From Nemertoderma westbladi (taxonomy: Eukaryota; Xenacoelomorpha; Nemertodermatida; Nemertodermatidae): a stretch of 64,000 nt of DNA. Of the stretch, positions 10,580 to 22,779 are shown one piece after another. A program made the translations under genes and the position numbers. Where the stretch lies: positions 236,637 to 300,636 of the forward strand of contig JAUCBJ010007524.1 in the NCBI GenBank assembly GCA_032718475.1, written 5' to 3'. Each line of letters begins with the position of its first letter. Positions within the stretch are counted from its first letter, which is position 1. The notes under the pieces are model-generated. The model saw nothing but the letters and a program-made list of their open reading frames with translations, made no database searches and was not told the DNA's origin.

Positions 10580-11260
10580 TTTTTGATAGACTGCTACGCG
10601 GAAATCAAAATGGGTTCCGTAAAGGTCATAGGGCCATTGATCCCATTTTGGTACTTACAGTAGAAGGATAATTGAAGAGTTATCAAAAAAAGAAAGACAG
10701 GCACCTGGCTGTTATCTTTGTTGACTTCTTGAAGGCCTTTGATTTACATGGTGACACAGATCCATTGGAAAACTCCTACTGGCTCGAGGAAAGTCGAGGA
10801 AATCTTGCCAAGTACCTAACTGATCTAGACATTGCTGATGACTTAGGAGTACTCTCATAATCACTAGAGGGATCTCAACGGCTCATCAGTTCATCAGAAC
10901 AGGTTGCTACTAGTGTTGGTCTTTTTGTTAAATCCAAAAAGACCAAAATTTTGACAGCGCCAATAAGAGGTAAGGGTTAATACTCCAATAGGTGAAAACA
11001 TAACAGGTAAGGCAGTAAGGCCTGAAGCTGTATTCAGATATTGGTAATGCAGTAATGTTCTCAAGCATCAACTCACAGATGTACTGGTAACCGGTAAGAT
11101 GAAGACAAACCGCAAGGCCATATAAGGCCATGCCAAAACTATCCTACATCAGTACATGTAGGAATACATAAACAAACATGAGGGCAAACGGGCCCATCAT
11201 GGCGCAGTTAACTTTGAAAGTCCTCAGCAAAGTCTCTGACTGGATGAACTCTCCGTATTG
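10580..11260 (+). pseudogene. LINE reverse transcriptase fossil
   Basis: Translations in shifting frames show reverse transcriptase landmarks in order: GNQNGFRKGHRAIDPILVL near 10600, VIFVDFLKAFD near 10712-10745, a block LTDLDIADDLGVLS corresponding to the catalytic FADD region near 10816-10857, and KTKIL near 10935-10955. The same family occurs inverted at 15300-17072 and forward at 57371-57800. The segment TTAACTTTGAAAGTCCTCAG at 11208 continues the LINE after an inserted 247-base stretch (10958-11204). Stops and frameshifts make it nonfunctional. The style suggests an RTE-like clade, but I cannot classify it further. Confidence 0.7.
10958..11204. mobile_element. Small insertion inside the LINE fossil
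   Basis: Comparison with the related LINE at 57.4-57.8 kb shows that the coding sequence is continuous across this 247-base block, so the block was inserted. It begins CGCCAATAAG and ends ATCATGGCG, giving a short inverted terminus (CGCCA), and is flanked by CAG on both sides as a possible 3-bp target duplication. No coding capacity. Confidence 0.4.
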
Positions 11261-11520
11261 TGGCCATTCTTCACATTAGTCGTAATTTTTTCATATAAAT
11301 AGAAAACTTGATGAACAGCTGAGAAATAAGTGTTCAAAGATTGCAAGAATTATTGTTCGGTGCAGGCCATTTATTCAATTTAATAAATACACAAAATTTT
11401 AAAACGTGTTATTTATTTTATGATTGAAACTCACTTGTCCAATGTATTTTCTGGGTTATTTGATTGGCATCACAATCCCTCGGGGTTTAATAGACTATCA
11501 GTATTCGATCGATCTTGAAC

Positions 11521-11790
11521 TCTGTCACCATCGTTCCGGGTTTAATAGACTCCATCGCCATTGTTCCGGGTTTAATAGACTCCGTCACCATCGTTCCAGG
11601 TTTAATAGACTCCGTCGCAATCGTTCCAGGTTTAATAGACTCCATCGCCATCGTTCCGGGTTTAATAGACTCCGTCGCCATCATTCTGGGTTTAATAGAC
11701 TCCGTCGCCATCATTCCGGTTTAATAGACTCCATTGCCATCATTCCTGGCTTAATAGATTTCGTTGCCATCGATCCTTCTTTTAATAATC
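11521..11790 (+). repeat. 30-bp tandem repeat, about nine units
   Basis: Units of 30 bp start at 11521, 11551, 11581, 11611, 11641, 11671, 11701 and 11730 with a decayed last copy. Each contains TC(C)GTCGCCATC followed by CGGGTTTAATAGAC with a few substitutions; one unit is 29 bp. A half unit (GGGGTTTAATAGAC) occurs at about 11482. Open frames on both strands here are by-products of the period being divisible by three. It is not a CRISPR array because no spacers separate the units. Confidence 0.9.
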
Positions 11791-11799
11791 TATTTTGTA

Positions 11800-14636
11800 C
11801 CGGTATCTGATAGTCCAGAATAAATGTATCTGTAATCTGTACTGTACTCTGTACCCCTACCCCATGGGATGTTATCTCTCTGTCTGCATGGTCTGTCAAC
11901 GCAACACTCCTAGGCTGATAGGGCTGTTGTAGGCCTGTACATCAGTACATCTGTAGCGAAAACAGCTTGTACCCAAGGACAAATCTACTAGGTACAACTC
12001 TCAATTCTGTAGAGTTGTCCTTGCATTGTACCAGTAGAGATATATAATGCAAACGTCACTAGTGCCTAGCAACCAGTCCAGCTGTGAGTTGAGATACAAA
12101 TTGCCAATAATAGAGGCATTGCTTGGACATTTTTAAAATAATTTTTGTACAAACTGACGTAGATTTACCTTGGCTTTCCGATTTGTGTTTGACGAAACTG
12201 GTTAACATTTTGGGTGTGTTGGGGTGTGTCAGTGTGTGTGTGTGTGTAAAGTATAACTTTTCAGCATAAAAACACTTGAGGGTATATATTTATATACCGA
12301 GCGAGCACAGCGAGGGAGGTTTAAGTAAATAAATAAGGATCCCTAATGCTGACTAGTACCCTATTCATATAATGTCATACCGCTACGTCATTTTGGCCAA
12401 CTTAGCCACCGGACCTGACCTAGCCACCTCCATCATGTACAATAAACGCAGAAAGTATTATTAAATATAGAACAAGATATATAATACATTTCCTATTCGT
12501 CAGTTTACAAAAGTGATTGGTCAACTCATAGCAATTAGCAATAATTTTAGTTCATTCAATATTGTTAACCAATGACAAACGTTTAGGAGATTAAAGGCTA
12601 CCTACCTATCAACAATCATAACGCTGATGGATGGTCAAAGGTCCCACTAGGACAAAGCGTCCACTCCTAACTACATATGCCAAAGAGTCCACACATTTAT
12701 CGACACTTTGAGTTCGACAATAAATATTTTATGTTGACTTTGTATTAAAGAATTTAAATAATAATATAAACAATTTCAATAGTATATAATCTAGACAGCT
12801 GCACTGATAACATATATTATAATATAATAAGAAACAATCACTTTTTTCACATCACAGCAAATAATTGTGTATTCAATGGTGAAAACAATATTTTAAAATA
12901 AGTTTAACAAATTTTAAGTGTCAAACTTTAAGATATGATAGAGGGTTAGGGTGTAAGAAAAGGAACCCTACATTCGTGCTGTAGGCCAATGGGTGGAGGT
13001 TAATCAATCAATAGCTAGATATACAGACAAGGTCGACTGAAGGTAATCAACCAAGTTTAAACAATAATACAGTAAAGATGCTGTGGGGCGAGCCACGAAA
13101 GTAAGCGAGCTTAGTGTGCCTTCGTTCTGTTGTTCTGTCAATTGATGTAATTGATGTGATTGATGGAATAATTGAAATGATTGTCGTTGGGTTTGAAGTG
13201 AATTACAGTGGTATAGGTTATTCGTCAGATAAAGTAGGCCTACAGTTGGGAAGTGGAGGCTGCAATAGCTATAAGGTAAATCCTCTACTAAAGAGTAAGT
13301 TGCCCACCAAGTTGAGAGCGCATACTATACCAACGATTTTGGAGACTTCATGTGCTGTCTTTTATTTTAGATTTAGCGGTAGTCTGCCAGTGTTTGGTTT
13401 GCATTTTGTGTAAAATAATCTGTATGGGTGGAGTGATACTTATTATTCAGAGTATATGTTGGTAATATACAACATTCAAATCCCCAAAGTTTATTCATAC
13501 AGTAATTCTGCTAGTTGTACATACCATAATAGTTCAATTAACCCCAGTACTACCACCTCAGGACTGCTTGGCATATGTCGGCCAGTGGTTTCTTTAGCAT
13601 CGAAATTAGTAAGTCTAAATACACTGGTCTGGTCACTCCTGCAGATGCTAGGGTTCTTTTAGCTATTCAAGTATATTTAATTGCGAATTGCCTATTGTAC
13701 AAGTGTTGGTATCTAATCTCGGGTTTAGATTATATCACTTTCCCTGAAATTAAATTTAGTGTTTAGGCTGTATTTTGCGATGTAAAGTGGTTAATAGAAC
13801 AGATACCGTAGGCTAGGGATTATTAATATCTAGGTAAAGGACACTGGTTACATTTGTTTATTTATAATGTAGACTATAAGCCATCAGACCGTGGCATTTC
13901 CTTATCTGGACAGCGTGAATTTATTGAATGCCGCTTCATTGGTTTTAAAATTCCGTAAATTCTCCCCATTAAGCCAGGAATTTCTAAATTTCTGGTTATT
14001 AAGTGTCTTATAAAATTACCCTAAAATTGTCCATGTAACTTTCATTTATTGTTTATTTAGAGATTGCGCAATCTCAACCCGAATCGTACATGCGTAAGTA
14101 ATTAGTAGAATTAAGTAACTTGGGCTGTAGAAATATTACTATTTAGTGTCATTGATAATTCTCAATTATGAGCGTTACCCTATCATTACTGTAACACCGA
14201 ATCTGACATTCAGAAATAATAACAACTATTTCAATATAGTCTAAACCCACTATGGGTCTAAGCCTGTCATTGTAAACTAATCCTATTGCTTAATCACTGC
14301 AATAAAGTAAATGGAAATAATTCCAGTAATCTGATATAATCTGTGTTTATTAATTTTTAGAATTACTGGTACTTACAATAAGCTTATTATATTCTTATAT
14401 AATTTAGGCTGATCATGTATATTGGTACTCAGTGATTAATACAGGTCTTCTGAAATATCGGATATATATACTATCTACATAGTGTACACTGGTACTTTAC
14501 TGTGATATATTTATACTACAGTATATAATATGTAATTATTATAACTATAGGCCTAACAGTTCCAATACTAATTAATATCAGACATACTGCTGTATTGCTG
14601 TAATATTAATAGGCAAATAGTTCCTAAGTCATCAAT
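11800..14636. other. Noncoding region before the first BEL/Pao-like copy
   Basis: No supported gene. A short GT dinucleotide run lies at about 12230-12247. The last ~250 bases (14370-14636) resemble the leader of the second BEL-like copy at 27.7-28.08 kb (AAGCTTATTATATT-type and GGTACT-rich words), so the 5' part of the first element probably begins in this stretch. Short open frames at 13.1-13.8 kb show no protein-like features. Confidence 0.4.
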
Positions 14637-15295
14637 ATGTCTGACTCTAAACGTCCTTTGTCTGACAGCATAGACCAGTTTGCTGCCCAAATAGATTATG
14701 GAGAGTCGACGGATGCGGTATTTTCTCGTGGTGAAGAAGATGTGACACCTGAGGCACCACCTAAGAAAGACGCTATCGATACTTATCTATCTGATTATCA
14801 GAGATTCATTGGAGATAAAGAATTGGGACGATGCATAGCTGTTTTCACCCCAGAACCGAGGGAACATTTAGAGTGTTGGAAGGACTCGATGACGAGATGG
14901 CAGTGGCCATGCAAGCCAAGATGGAGAGTGAACTGAAAGCCAAAGAAGACGCTAATAGCGTAAGAAGAGAGTTAATAGAATCAGAAGCAGAGGCCAAAAA
15001 GACACAAAAGTCATCAGAAGCCGAGGCCGAAAAGACAAGAAAGTCAGCCAAAGCAGAGGCTGAGGCAAAAAGGATAAGAAAGTCAGCCGAAGTGGATATA
15101 GAGAAGTCAAGAAAGTTAGCCGAATTAAAACTGGAAGCTATCCAAGAACAGCAGAAATCGTGAAGAAAACAGGAGTATATCCAGGCTAATACCAGGTCCA
15201 AGGCGTCTCCTAAGAAATATGGATTCATGACTTCCTCGGATGAAGGCACATAATCTGATTGTAAGAGTTATAGATCCAACTCTACTACTAGGATC
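14637..15295 (+). pseudogene. BEL/Pao-like gag N-terminal remnant (copy 1)
   Basis: The frame starts MSD like copy 2 and contains DAIDTYLSDYQRFIGDKEL, matching the corresponding gag block of copy 2 (nt about 29032-29090). Relative to copy 2 about 300 residues between the start and this block are missing. After a frameshift near 14830 comes a Lys/Glu/Ala-rich coiled-coil-like stretch (EAEAKKTQKSSEAEAEKTRK) equivalent to the Ala-Glu repeats of copy 2. The stop at about 15161 and later shifts break it before the LINE insertion. Confidence 0.7.
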
Positions 15296-15299
15296 GGCA

Positions 15300-17072
15300 T
15301 GCTGCATTGCAGCTGCATTTTTAAGATTGCTGTGCCGGCTTGTCAACAAAATTGCGCCACCACAACTCCCAACCTGACTTCCGGATCCATGATCCCAGGT
15401 AACAGAAGTCGTCCACATGCTCAAGCATACGCTTTGAGCTTATGCTCATCTGGTCAGAGACTTGCTGAGGACTTTCAAAGTTAACTGTCAAAATTTTGGT
15501 CTTTCTGGAGTTAATAAAAAGACCAACACTAGAAGCACCCTGTTCTAATGAGCTGGAGGAGCCGTTGGGCTCCCTCTAGTGATTCTGAGAGTACTCCTAA
15601 GTCATCAGAAAAGTCTAGTTCAGTTAGGTACTTGGCTGGATTTCCTCGACTTCTGGAGCCAGTAGGTGGAGTTATCATCACCCCATCATCATTATGATGA
15701 TCTAAGGACATGCGTAGAACATAGTCAACCACAATTAGGAACAAGAATGGTGCAAGTGTGTCTCCCTGGAGGACGCTCCATAACACTTCAAATGGTTCTG
15801 TGTCACCGTCAACAGTAGACACAAATGTTGTCGAACCATCGTATACTGATCTGATTGCTGCAATAATTTCATCAGGAATCCCATATAATGAAAGTATGCT
15901 GAACATACTTGAACGATGGACTGAATCAAAGGCCTTGAAGAAGTCGACAAAGATAACAGCAGACAATGTTGCAACAGAGACGACCAGTCATGCCGCGGCA
16001 AGGCAGATTTCGTTGTTCTGCTAGCACGCAGACTAAGTCTTACCTTGGCCACAATAAGGCAGTGATCACTGGAGAAGGGTCGAAGTGTAAATGCAATATA
16101 GTCTTGTATAGAACTCCATCAGTAGCTGCTTGTAGATTGAGGTAGAAATTTTCCACCTCCTCTACAGGGGCAACATTAGTTGGATAGTAGCACACAATCA
16201 GAACCACCTTAGGAAACTTCTTAGCCAGTCTTCCAGAACAGGAAAGTGGCAACGGATGATGCGGTTAGAGATTTGGTCTATTTTGTCCAATTCTGCATGT
16301 GCAGTTGGATTCATCAATAGACCAATTCCACCATTGCCACTATCATCTGCTGACGCGAGAGCGAGTCGCCAACCCCCCCCCCCCCCCCCCCATGTCCTTA
16401 ATGAGAACCTCATCAGTCTGACCAGTATGCATTCGGTGCTCTTGAACACCCACTGCACTAAGATAAAGCTTATCTGCCAAGGCAGTCAGCTCACCTTGTC
16501 GCATTGGGGACCCGAGTGTCAGGGTGTTTACTGAGGCTAATCTAGTGACTTGCCTCAGATTCACCAATGGCTTTGTTGGTCGGGGTGGAACATGAGAGTA
16601 TCCTCCAATTCCAGAATCCCTCCCCCCCTCTCAATCTGGCTCCCTGGTGACCCCGGTTTGGGCCAGAAAGGTCATCAGGAAAGGGACTCAAAGAATTGTT
16701 GACTGCTCTCTCTCCAGTAGGGGGTGAGGCCTGTATAACTGACGCCTGTGAGGCCGATTGCGTCCGGTAATTCCACTGGCCTCTAGTGGCCGGACCTCCG
16801 CATCACTAATGTAATCCATAGTGGGGGTTGGAGGGTGCTTTTTTGCCGAGTCAGTTCTCGGGGCAAATACCACACCCTGGTTTGCCATTCCACAGGGTGG
16901 GTGTCGCAGTAGAGTCAGATATGAGGCCCATCACCCATATCTACTCTGGCGCACATGACCCACCATTGGCTGTGCAGCTCATCTGCTGGATCATGCCCTG
17001 TACCCCTGCTGCCAGGTGCAGGTCAACTGGTACAGGTGAAGATCCAACTCAAATGGATGCAGAAAATCCCCG
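15300..17072 (-). mobile_element. 5'-bearing LINE insertion in gag of BEL-like copy 1
   Basis: Read on the minus strand, the block has an endonuclease-like start (GELTALADKLYLSAVGVQEH near 16.5 kb) and IVCYYPTNVAPVEEVENFYL near 16.15 kb. After an apparent internal deletion it has reverse transcriptase motifs VIFVDFFKAFDSVHR, SVLQGDTLAPFLFLIVVDY and LTELDFSDDLGVLSE between 15.6 and 15.97 kb. A 19-base C run (16373-16391) interrupts the endonuclease region. The element breaks the gag frame of BEL-like copy 1: the flanking gag sequence resumes with KLPNLPPPAQRELAD at about 17085. It belongs to the same family as the fragments at 10.6 and 57.4 kb. Several frameshifts make it inactive. Confidence 0.75.
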
Positions 17073-19480
17073 ATAGGACGCAAGTTGCCTAACTTGCCCC
17101 CACCTGCGCAAAGAGAGTTGGCTGACCAAGACTTAAGGTCTGATGATTTAATACCGACAAATATTCCATCCAGTAGGCTTCCCACCATCCTGGAAAAACC
17201 AGAATTAAATAGGCCAGTTGTTAGGACTGTCCTGATTTATGAAACTCCCTTTTTTTACAACCTGATTTGAAATTTCCTTTAGCGAAAACCAATCTGCCCC
17301 TGACTAATATCAGAATCCCAGAGACTGCTGCTAATACTCAAGGGGGGCAGATAGTCCTCCTTTGGGGGAGGATTGCCACCCATCTCTCAGCAACCCCAAC
17401 CGCTTAGCGCCGCATTGTCGGCAAAGTATGAAGAATCGGAGCAGTGGGTCGAGGAAAGGCAGAGAGAAGTAGGGAGAATGATTGATGAATTCTATCAAGC
17501 AAGGGAACAAACCGTAGATCAATTAAGGGATTTAGAAGGTACTATGAAATCTTTAAAAGGTAACGTAAGAGCACATCAAATTGAACTGCAAGAAGTACAA
17601 CTGCAGATAGCTTTAGATAGCGATAGGCTAGCCACCTCCGGTAACTATATTGAAACCTTCCTGGTCTGTATCGAATAATGTGCAAGGTGTGGAGCCTAAA
17701 TGCATATACACTGCTAGTGATATTGAAACCCCTATAGATAATGTCATCAATAGACAAACTCATAATGATACTCCTCATATTCCTTCAAATTATCCTCATA
17801 AAACGTATTTGGATAATTCCATATTAGATAATACAATAGCTCAGGAAACTTTCATCCATCAGATGGCCAGAATGGAGGCCCGTCAAGCGGTATCAGTGGG
17901 AGAGTTCAAGAAGTTCAATGGAGATGAGATGAAGTGGTTACCGTTTAATGAATATTATATTGAATGGGAGAATCTTTTAGGCTCGTTAACCAAGGAATGC
18001 CTGTTCACCACCATGGGTGATCTTCCACAGTAAACCCTTCCACTCTTTTTCCCAAGTTGCCTTGGTTCCCATTTATCGACCACTGAAGGATGAAAGCCGG
18101 GGTTGGGCTAGGCTGCAGCATTTAAAGCACAGTGCCCAAACAGTGCTGCCCCATCTAGGGATCGAACCCGGGCTCTCTAATCGGAAGCACAGAAATGTCA
18201 CCACTAGACCATGCTGCTGCTTAATGAATATTATAAAGATAACATATAATACTCTGTATTATTGAGCGGTGAAAAACTGAGATTCCTCATCGAATGTTTG
18301 GAAGGTCCTCCCAAGTTGATGGTGCTAAAGTTCATTGGACATCCGGACGGATAAAATTAAGTCTAGGATGCCCTTAATATCAGGTATGGGAACTGAACTA
18401 ATATACCTATGTATTTGTATGCTAAATTAGTAGCCCCCAGGAAAGTCCCCAGTAATAGAATTATAGAGTTTTCGGATGAGATTCAGGAAATCTGTAGACA
18501 GTTAGACTGGTTAGATCACTCTGTGTACCAAAGTTTAATGGTAGTCAGAGCTGTAGCTGCGTCCTTTCTCAAGGGCGGCGTAGGGCGGCATTGGGATAAA
18601 AGGGTTCTATACTTTGAGGATCATCATAGGATAAATCCCAAAATGGTTGATCTTATTGAGTTCCTAAAAGGAGAGCTGAGACTACAACTTATTAGACAAT
18701 CTAGAGAAAAGATTCCGGAAACTAAGGTAATTGAGAAACCCACTACTAGATGTAGGATGACCCCATTGTATTATACAATATTGTTATTTTGTTATACCAA
18801 ATACCTATTGTTATACCGAATACGAGAGTCAAACATCAGTAGATGAGGATAGTGGCAAAGATACCTCTGAGGTAAACTACAACAAAAGGAAGGAGGTAGG
18901 AATAACAAATAGTAAGTTGGTAAGGTCCAAGGAAGATTATAATAGAACTACACCTACTTCACTTAAGAGGACTTATAATAAAAAACAGGAAAAGAAAGCT
19001 TGAGTCCAAAGCACCTAAGCACCTTAAACCAACAAAGTGTGTATTGTGTGAGGGATCCCATCGTCTGAGTACATGTGAATACTTCTTAAAGAAAGATCTT
19101 AAAGAAAGATGTAGTATAACATGGGAGAAAAGGTTATGTTATAACTGTTTGAGGCCAGGTAACCAGAGATGGACTTGTTATTCAGAGTCTTAAAAAAAAG
19201 TGCATCCTGTGTGGAGCTAAACACCACTCTTTGCTGTGCAGTGAATTCGACAAGGTAAGTGAACCGGAAGTATATGTTCATTTTAGTGATGTAAATGATA
19301 CTGATCACAGTTCAGAAATGGAGGGCTTCTATACAGATAGTTCTCCGATGAAAACTAGACGTGTTATATGATCCATGCAGCCATCTATCGAGCTCTCACC
19401 CATGAGGCTTCTATTGAAGATGAGGAGGCTTAACAACCCAACTCTGATAAACAAGTCTTGTGGAAGGTCTCGCAACAACC
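17073..19480 (+). pseudogene. BEL/Pao-like gag C-terminal remnant with zinc knuckles (copy 1)
   Basis: Homology to copy 2 resumes at KLPNLPPPAQRELAD and continues through a Gln/Glu-rich coiled-coil segment (17400-17640), the block ARQAV..GEFKKFNGDEMKWLPFNEYY at 17880-17960, and IIEFSDEIQEICRQLDWL at 18460. It ends in the zinc-binding region near 19030-19240, where CVLCEGSHRLSTCEY and CYNCLRPGNQRWTC are readable; the His of the CCHC knuckle is Asn here. A SINE sits at 17959-18220. Stops and frameshifts are scattered throughout. Confidence 0.7.
17959..18220 (-). mobile_element. tRNA-derived SINE with 14-bp target-site duplication
   Basis: On the minus strand the element begins GCAGCAGCATGGTCTAGTGG, which carries a tRNA-type A box. 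About 40 bases later it has GGGTTCGATCCC, a perfect B box, so an RNA polymerase III promoter is recognisable. It is flanked by exact direct repeats TTAATGAATATTAT at 17945-17958 and 18221-18234. Removing the element restores collinearity with BEL copy 2, proving insertion. A second, 5'-truncated copy lies at 27285-27490. The tail ends in AAAAGATTCTCCCATTCAAT rather than poly(A). Confidence 0.9.
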
Positions 19481-19489
19481 GGTTGGCAT

Positions 19490-21663
19490 TCGAGAATTTC
19501 CCGTGGTGCAGCTCAGGATATATGGACAAGTAAGAGTTTAGTAGTAAATGCCCTCCTTGATTCAGGTAGTACAGACACCTTCATTGACAAAGACTTAACC
19601 AAAGATATCTTTGCAGGTTTGGAAATCTATAGTAGAAACAGACTTCTATGTGGGATCTCTATCTACCCCGCAAGATCAAAAAGGTAAGGATAGTATAAAA
19701 AAGATTAAATTGGTGGCTATTAAGAACTTTGCAGCCAGTCAGGTAGAACCTTATGATTGGGATGAGGAGAACTTTTCCAGTCAGTATAAGATCCCCAGAT
19801 TTAAGACTGACTATCCAGGAGTCCAGAATGTAGAACGGAGAATATCTTCATCAATGTAGAGGATGAGGAAACAATCCCAGCTGAGGAAACTCCAGCTGAG
19901 GATAATGTCATAGGACCACTCACAGAAAATCAAGCCTGGTCTAATCAAACAGAATTATGTAATCTAATTCAACAGAACAACGAATTATTAGCATATGACG
20001 ATGATGAACTCAATGATGTGGAGGAGCGATACAATACGATGCTGAGAGATGAACATGTGTTAAGATTCTTCACTCAAGAAGCTGTGGAACCTAACTCATA
20101 CAATAAAACTCTCTCTGTAAAGGAAGAGAGAGCTAAACAAATCCAAGCTACGATGACATGCTGCTACCTTAAGGAAGAGGGCCGTTATGAGATAGGTTTA
20201 CTGTTCAGGAAATGAGAACCCAGCTTCATTAACAATTGACCATTGGCCATTAGTATTATTTAACACATAATTACGTTCCCAAACCCAGTAAATCCAACGA
20301 AGTCCAGGTAATGTTTGATGGCTCCACCTTATGCAAAGGCCAGTCCCTGAACTCAGAACTATTGCCGGGACCCAACTTACTACAATCGCTGTTGGGAATT
20401 TTATTATTTTATTTTATTATTTTATTATACTCCACTGCATTTGCCTCTGACATCGAAGGCATGTTTCTTCAAGTCAAGGCATTACAACAGGATAGGGATA
20501 GCTTACGGTTCCTATGGTGGACCAAACAGAACCAGTAGAGTACTGGATGACTAACCAGGCTTTTGGCATTATCTTTAGGCCGTCCGACGCTTGCTCAGTG
20601 GTGCATACCACTGCAGATGAAAATCAAGACGCCTTCCCTATATGGAGGATAACATAAATCCCTACCAACAGTGGATGAAGTGACCGAGGTTGGCAAGGGA
20701 ATGGTAGAGTGTCTCCAACATGGTGGATTTCGATTAACCAAGTTCACCAGCAACTCCCGTGAGTTTCTGGAGGCAATCCCAGTCGAAGAGAGAGGCGCTA
20801 AAGATCGTGACCTCATTAAGGATGACCTCCCAGAAACCAAGACCCTCAGTTTAAATTGGGACACTGAGAGATATATTCTATTCTTCCAATTAAAGAAAAG
20901 CAATAATCCTATTCGAACTAAGAGGATTTTCCTAAGTATTCGAGCACATATTTTGATCCATTGGGATTTAATTTTCCTGTAATCCTAGTTGCTTGGAGTT
21001 TAGTTCAACAGAGGTGGCTCGAGAACCACTCTTGGGATGATCCACTAAAGGGAGAACTACTAAAGTGGATGAAGTGGGAAGACTCTTTACCAACGATTGA
21101 GAACTTTAAAATTTCCCATTTGTATTTTGGTCACATTCTCCCCATTTATTCTTATCAACTCCACATCTTTGGAGATGCCAGCGATATTAGAATAGGTGTA
21201 GTAGCGTATTTGAGGGTTGAAACTCCTGAAGGAATTAAGGTTTCACTGGCTGCCTCAAACGCTTTGATCAATAACAAACTATGAGTCCCTAGAGTGGAAT
21301 TGAAAGCGGCATTATACGCTACCGCCATCAGCAGGAACATCACTGAACAGATAGATTATCGTTTAGATAAAACCTTTTATTGGACAGACGCATTTCTCGT
21401 TCTGGAATATCTTACCAATGAAGTCTGCTAGTTCAGCGTCTTCTCTCACTAACCGAGTAGCTGTTATACTTAGTCGCACAGATATAGGCCAGTGGAGACA
21501 TTGCCCTGGAACCATTAACCCAACAGATACAGCCTCTAGAGGAGCCACGCCAAGGGAACTAACTGAAACCCCAGACTGGTTAGGTGGCCCCGACTTCGTA
21601 AACAAACCAGAGGAGGAATGGCCCTCCCAGTTTACCATGGCTGAGATTCGACAATCCAAGTAA
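19490..21663 (+). pseudogene. BEL/Pao-like protease, RT and RNase H remnants (copy 1)
   Basis: The protease motif is intact in sequence (ALLDSGSTDTFID, Asp codon at 19560). RT homology includes the MFDGSTLCKGQSLNSELLPGP block at about 20311-20375, which is followed by a TTTTA-rich expansion. The segment SDIEGMFLQVKALQQDRDSL follows at 20447. The catalytic YVDD position reads Tyr-Met-Glu-Asp at 20639-20650 and is followed by a frameshift. RNase H-like sequence (LHIFGDASDIRIGVVAYL) lies near 21160-21220, and the WRHCPGTINPTDTASRGATP block near 21490-21550 links RNase H to integrase. Many stops. Confidence 0.7.
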
Positions 21664-21679
21664 ATCTAAACTATTCAAA

Positions 21680-22770
21680 ACTGTGATCGATCTGTCAGTA
21701 CTACATACTGCCAATGCCACTAACGAGGATCCTAATGAAGAGAGATCCAAAGATCCTCCAATGAGTCCAAAGTAAAGCAAGCGCCGATATTAGAACCAGA
21801 GATTGGAAGACAGGTATACCAGATATCTCTGAAGGACTCTCACTGATGATCCAGAGAGTGATGGCGTATTACAGTTCCTGGAACAGACTTTGTATGGCTC
21901 TGATATACCTTAAGAGGTGTTTCCATCATCAATATACAAAGTCGAAAGAAAACATCAATGCCATCCCCGGAGAAGTCAAAGAAGTCAATGCGGTGAAAGA
22001 CATTCCCACTTATCGGCTATCCACTAAGTTTCTCGCTAATAAGTTCGATTACCAACTTCATTGTACAAACTTCATTGGAGCCAATAATGAGATTAAAGCT
22101 TATAAATCAAAGACTGCAACCAAAGGCAGGTGGATGATCAGTTGAAAGTGATGCCATCTAGTTGGACATTCAATGCTGCAGATGCTCTTTGGTGGGGAGG
22201 AAGTTGGGAGAGACTTATATGCAGTGTTAAGACCCCATTCCACTTTGTTGTGCCATGCTATATGTATTTCACCAACGAACTCCTACAAACGCTAATGGAT
22301 GAAATTGCCCCTACCTTAACGAAAGACCGCTTATGCCAGTCTCCTCGAACCCAGATTCCTTAGAAGTATTGACAACCGTGCATTTTCTGCTCAAGAAGCC
22401 GGTTGATGCTTCCCGTGTCGGAAATCCACAATGGGGACAAATATCGCAAACAGACATGGCAACTGATGCAATTATTGTCCAGCCATTATGATAATTTTGA
22501 GAAATACTATCTCCCAACGCTGCAACTCAGAACTAAATGGTTTGCGCAGCAAGAAAATGTCAGTGCCAGTGACATGGTACTGATAGTCGACTGGAGTACT
22601 GGAGGCGTAACCATAAGAAGAAAGGAATAGTCTTCGAAACTCAACAACTCAATTGCCCAATTGGTCATCTGTGTCTGCTTGAGAGAGACCGAGAGTTATC
22701 CGGTAACTACGGCAAATAGGAAACTCTACCAACGAACACCTCCCAGATCCAGTAAATATCTATGGACTAT
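21680..22770 (+). pseudogene. BEL/Pao-like integrase remnant (copy 1)
   Basis: Recognisable pieces are CTNFIGANNEIK near 22061-22105, corresponding to the second catalytic-Asp region of BEL integrases (the Asp itself is lost here); WWGGSWERLICSVK near 22190-22230, corresponding to the catalytic-Glu region; and the C-terminal DNA-binding block FEKYYLPTLQLRTKWF followed by SASDMVLIVD near 22495-22595. The tail aligns with the last ~40 residues of the copy 2 frame (CLLERDRELSGNYG). Frames are broken several times. Confidence 0.7.
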
Positions 22771-22779
22771 ATCTATGGT

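Noticed and set aside
11487-11899. Open frames and possible CRISPR array over the 30-bp repeats
   Set aside because: Units are directly adjacent with no spacers, and the frames follow from the period being divisible by three.
13114-13766. Short open frames at 13.1-13.8 kb
   Set aside because: No protein-like motif, no splice context, and overlapping frames of similar length.
18130-18220. Functional tRNA gene on the minus strand
   Set aside because: A and B boxes are present, but the sequence continues as a SINE with target duplications and no acceptor stem closes.
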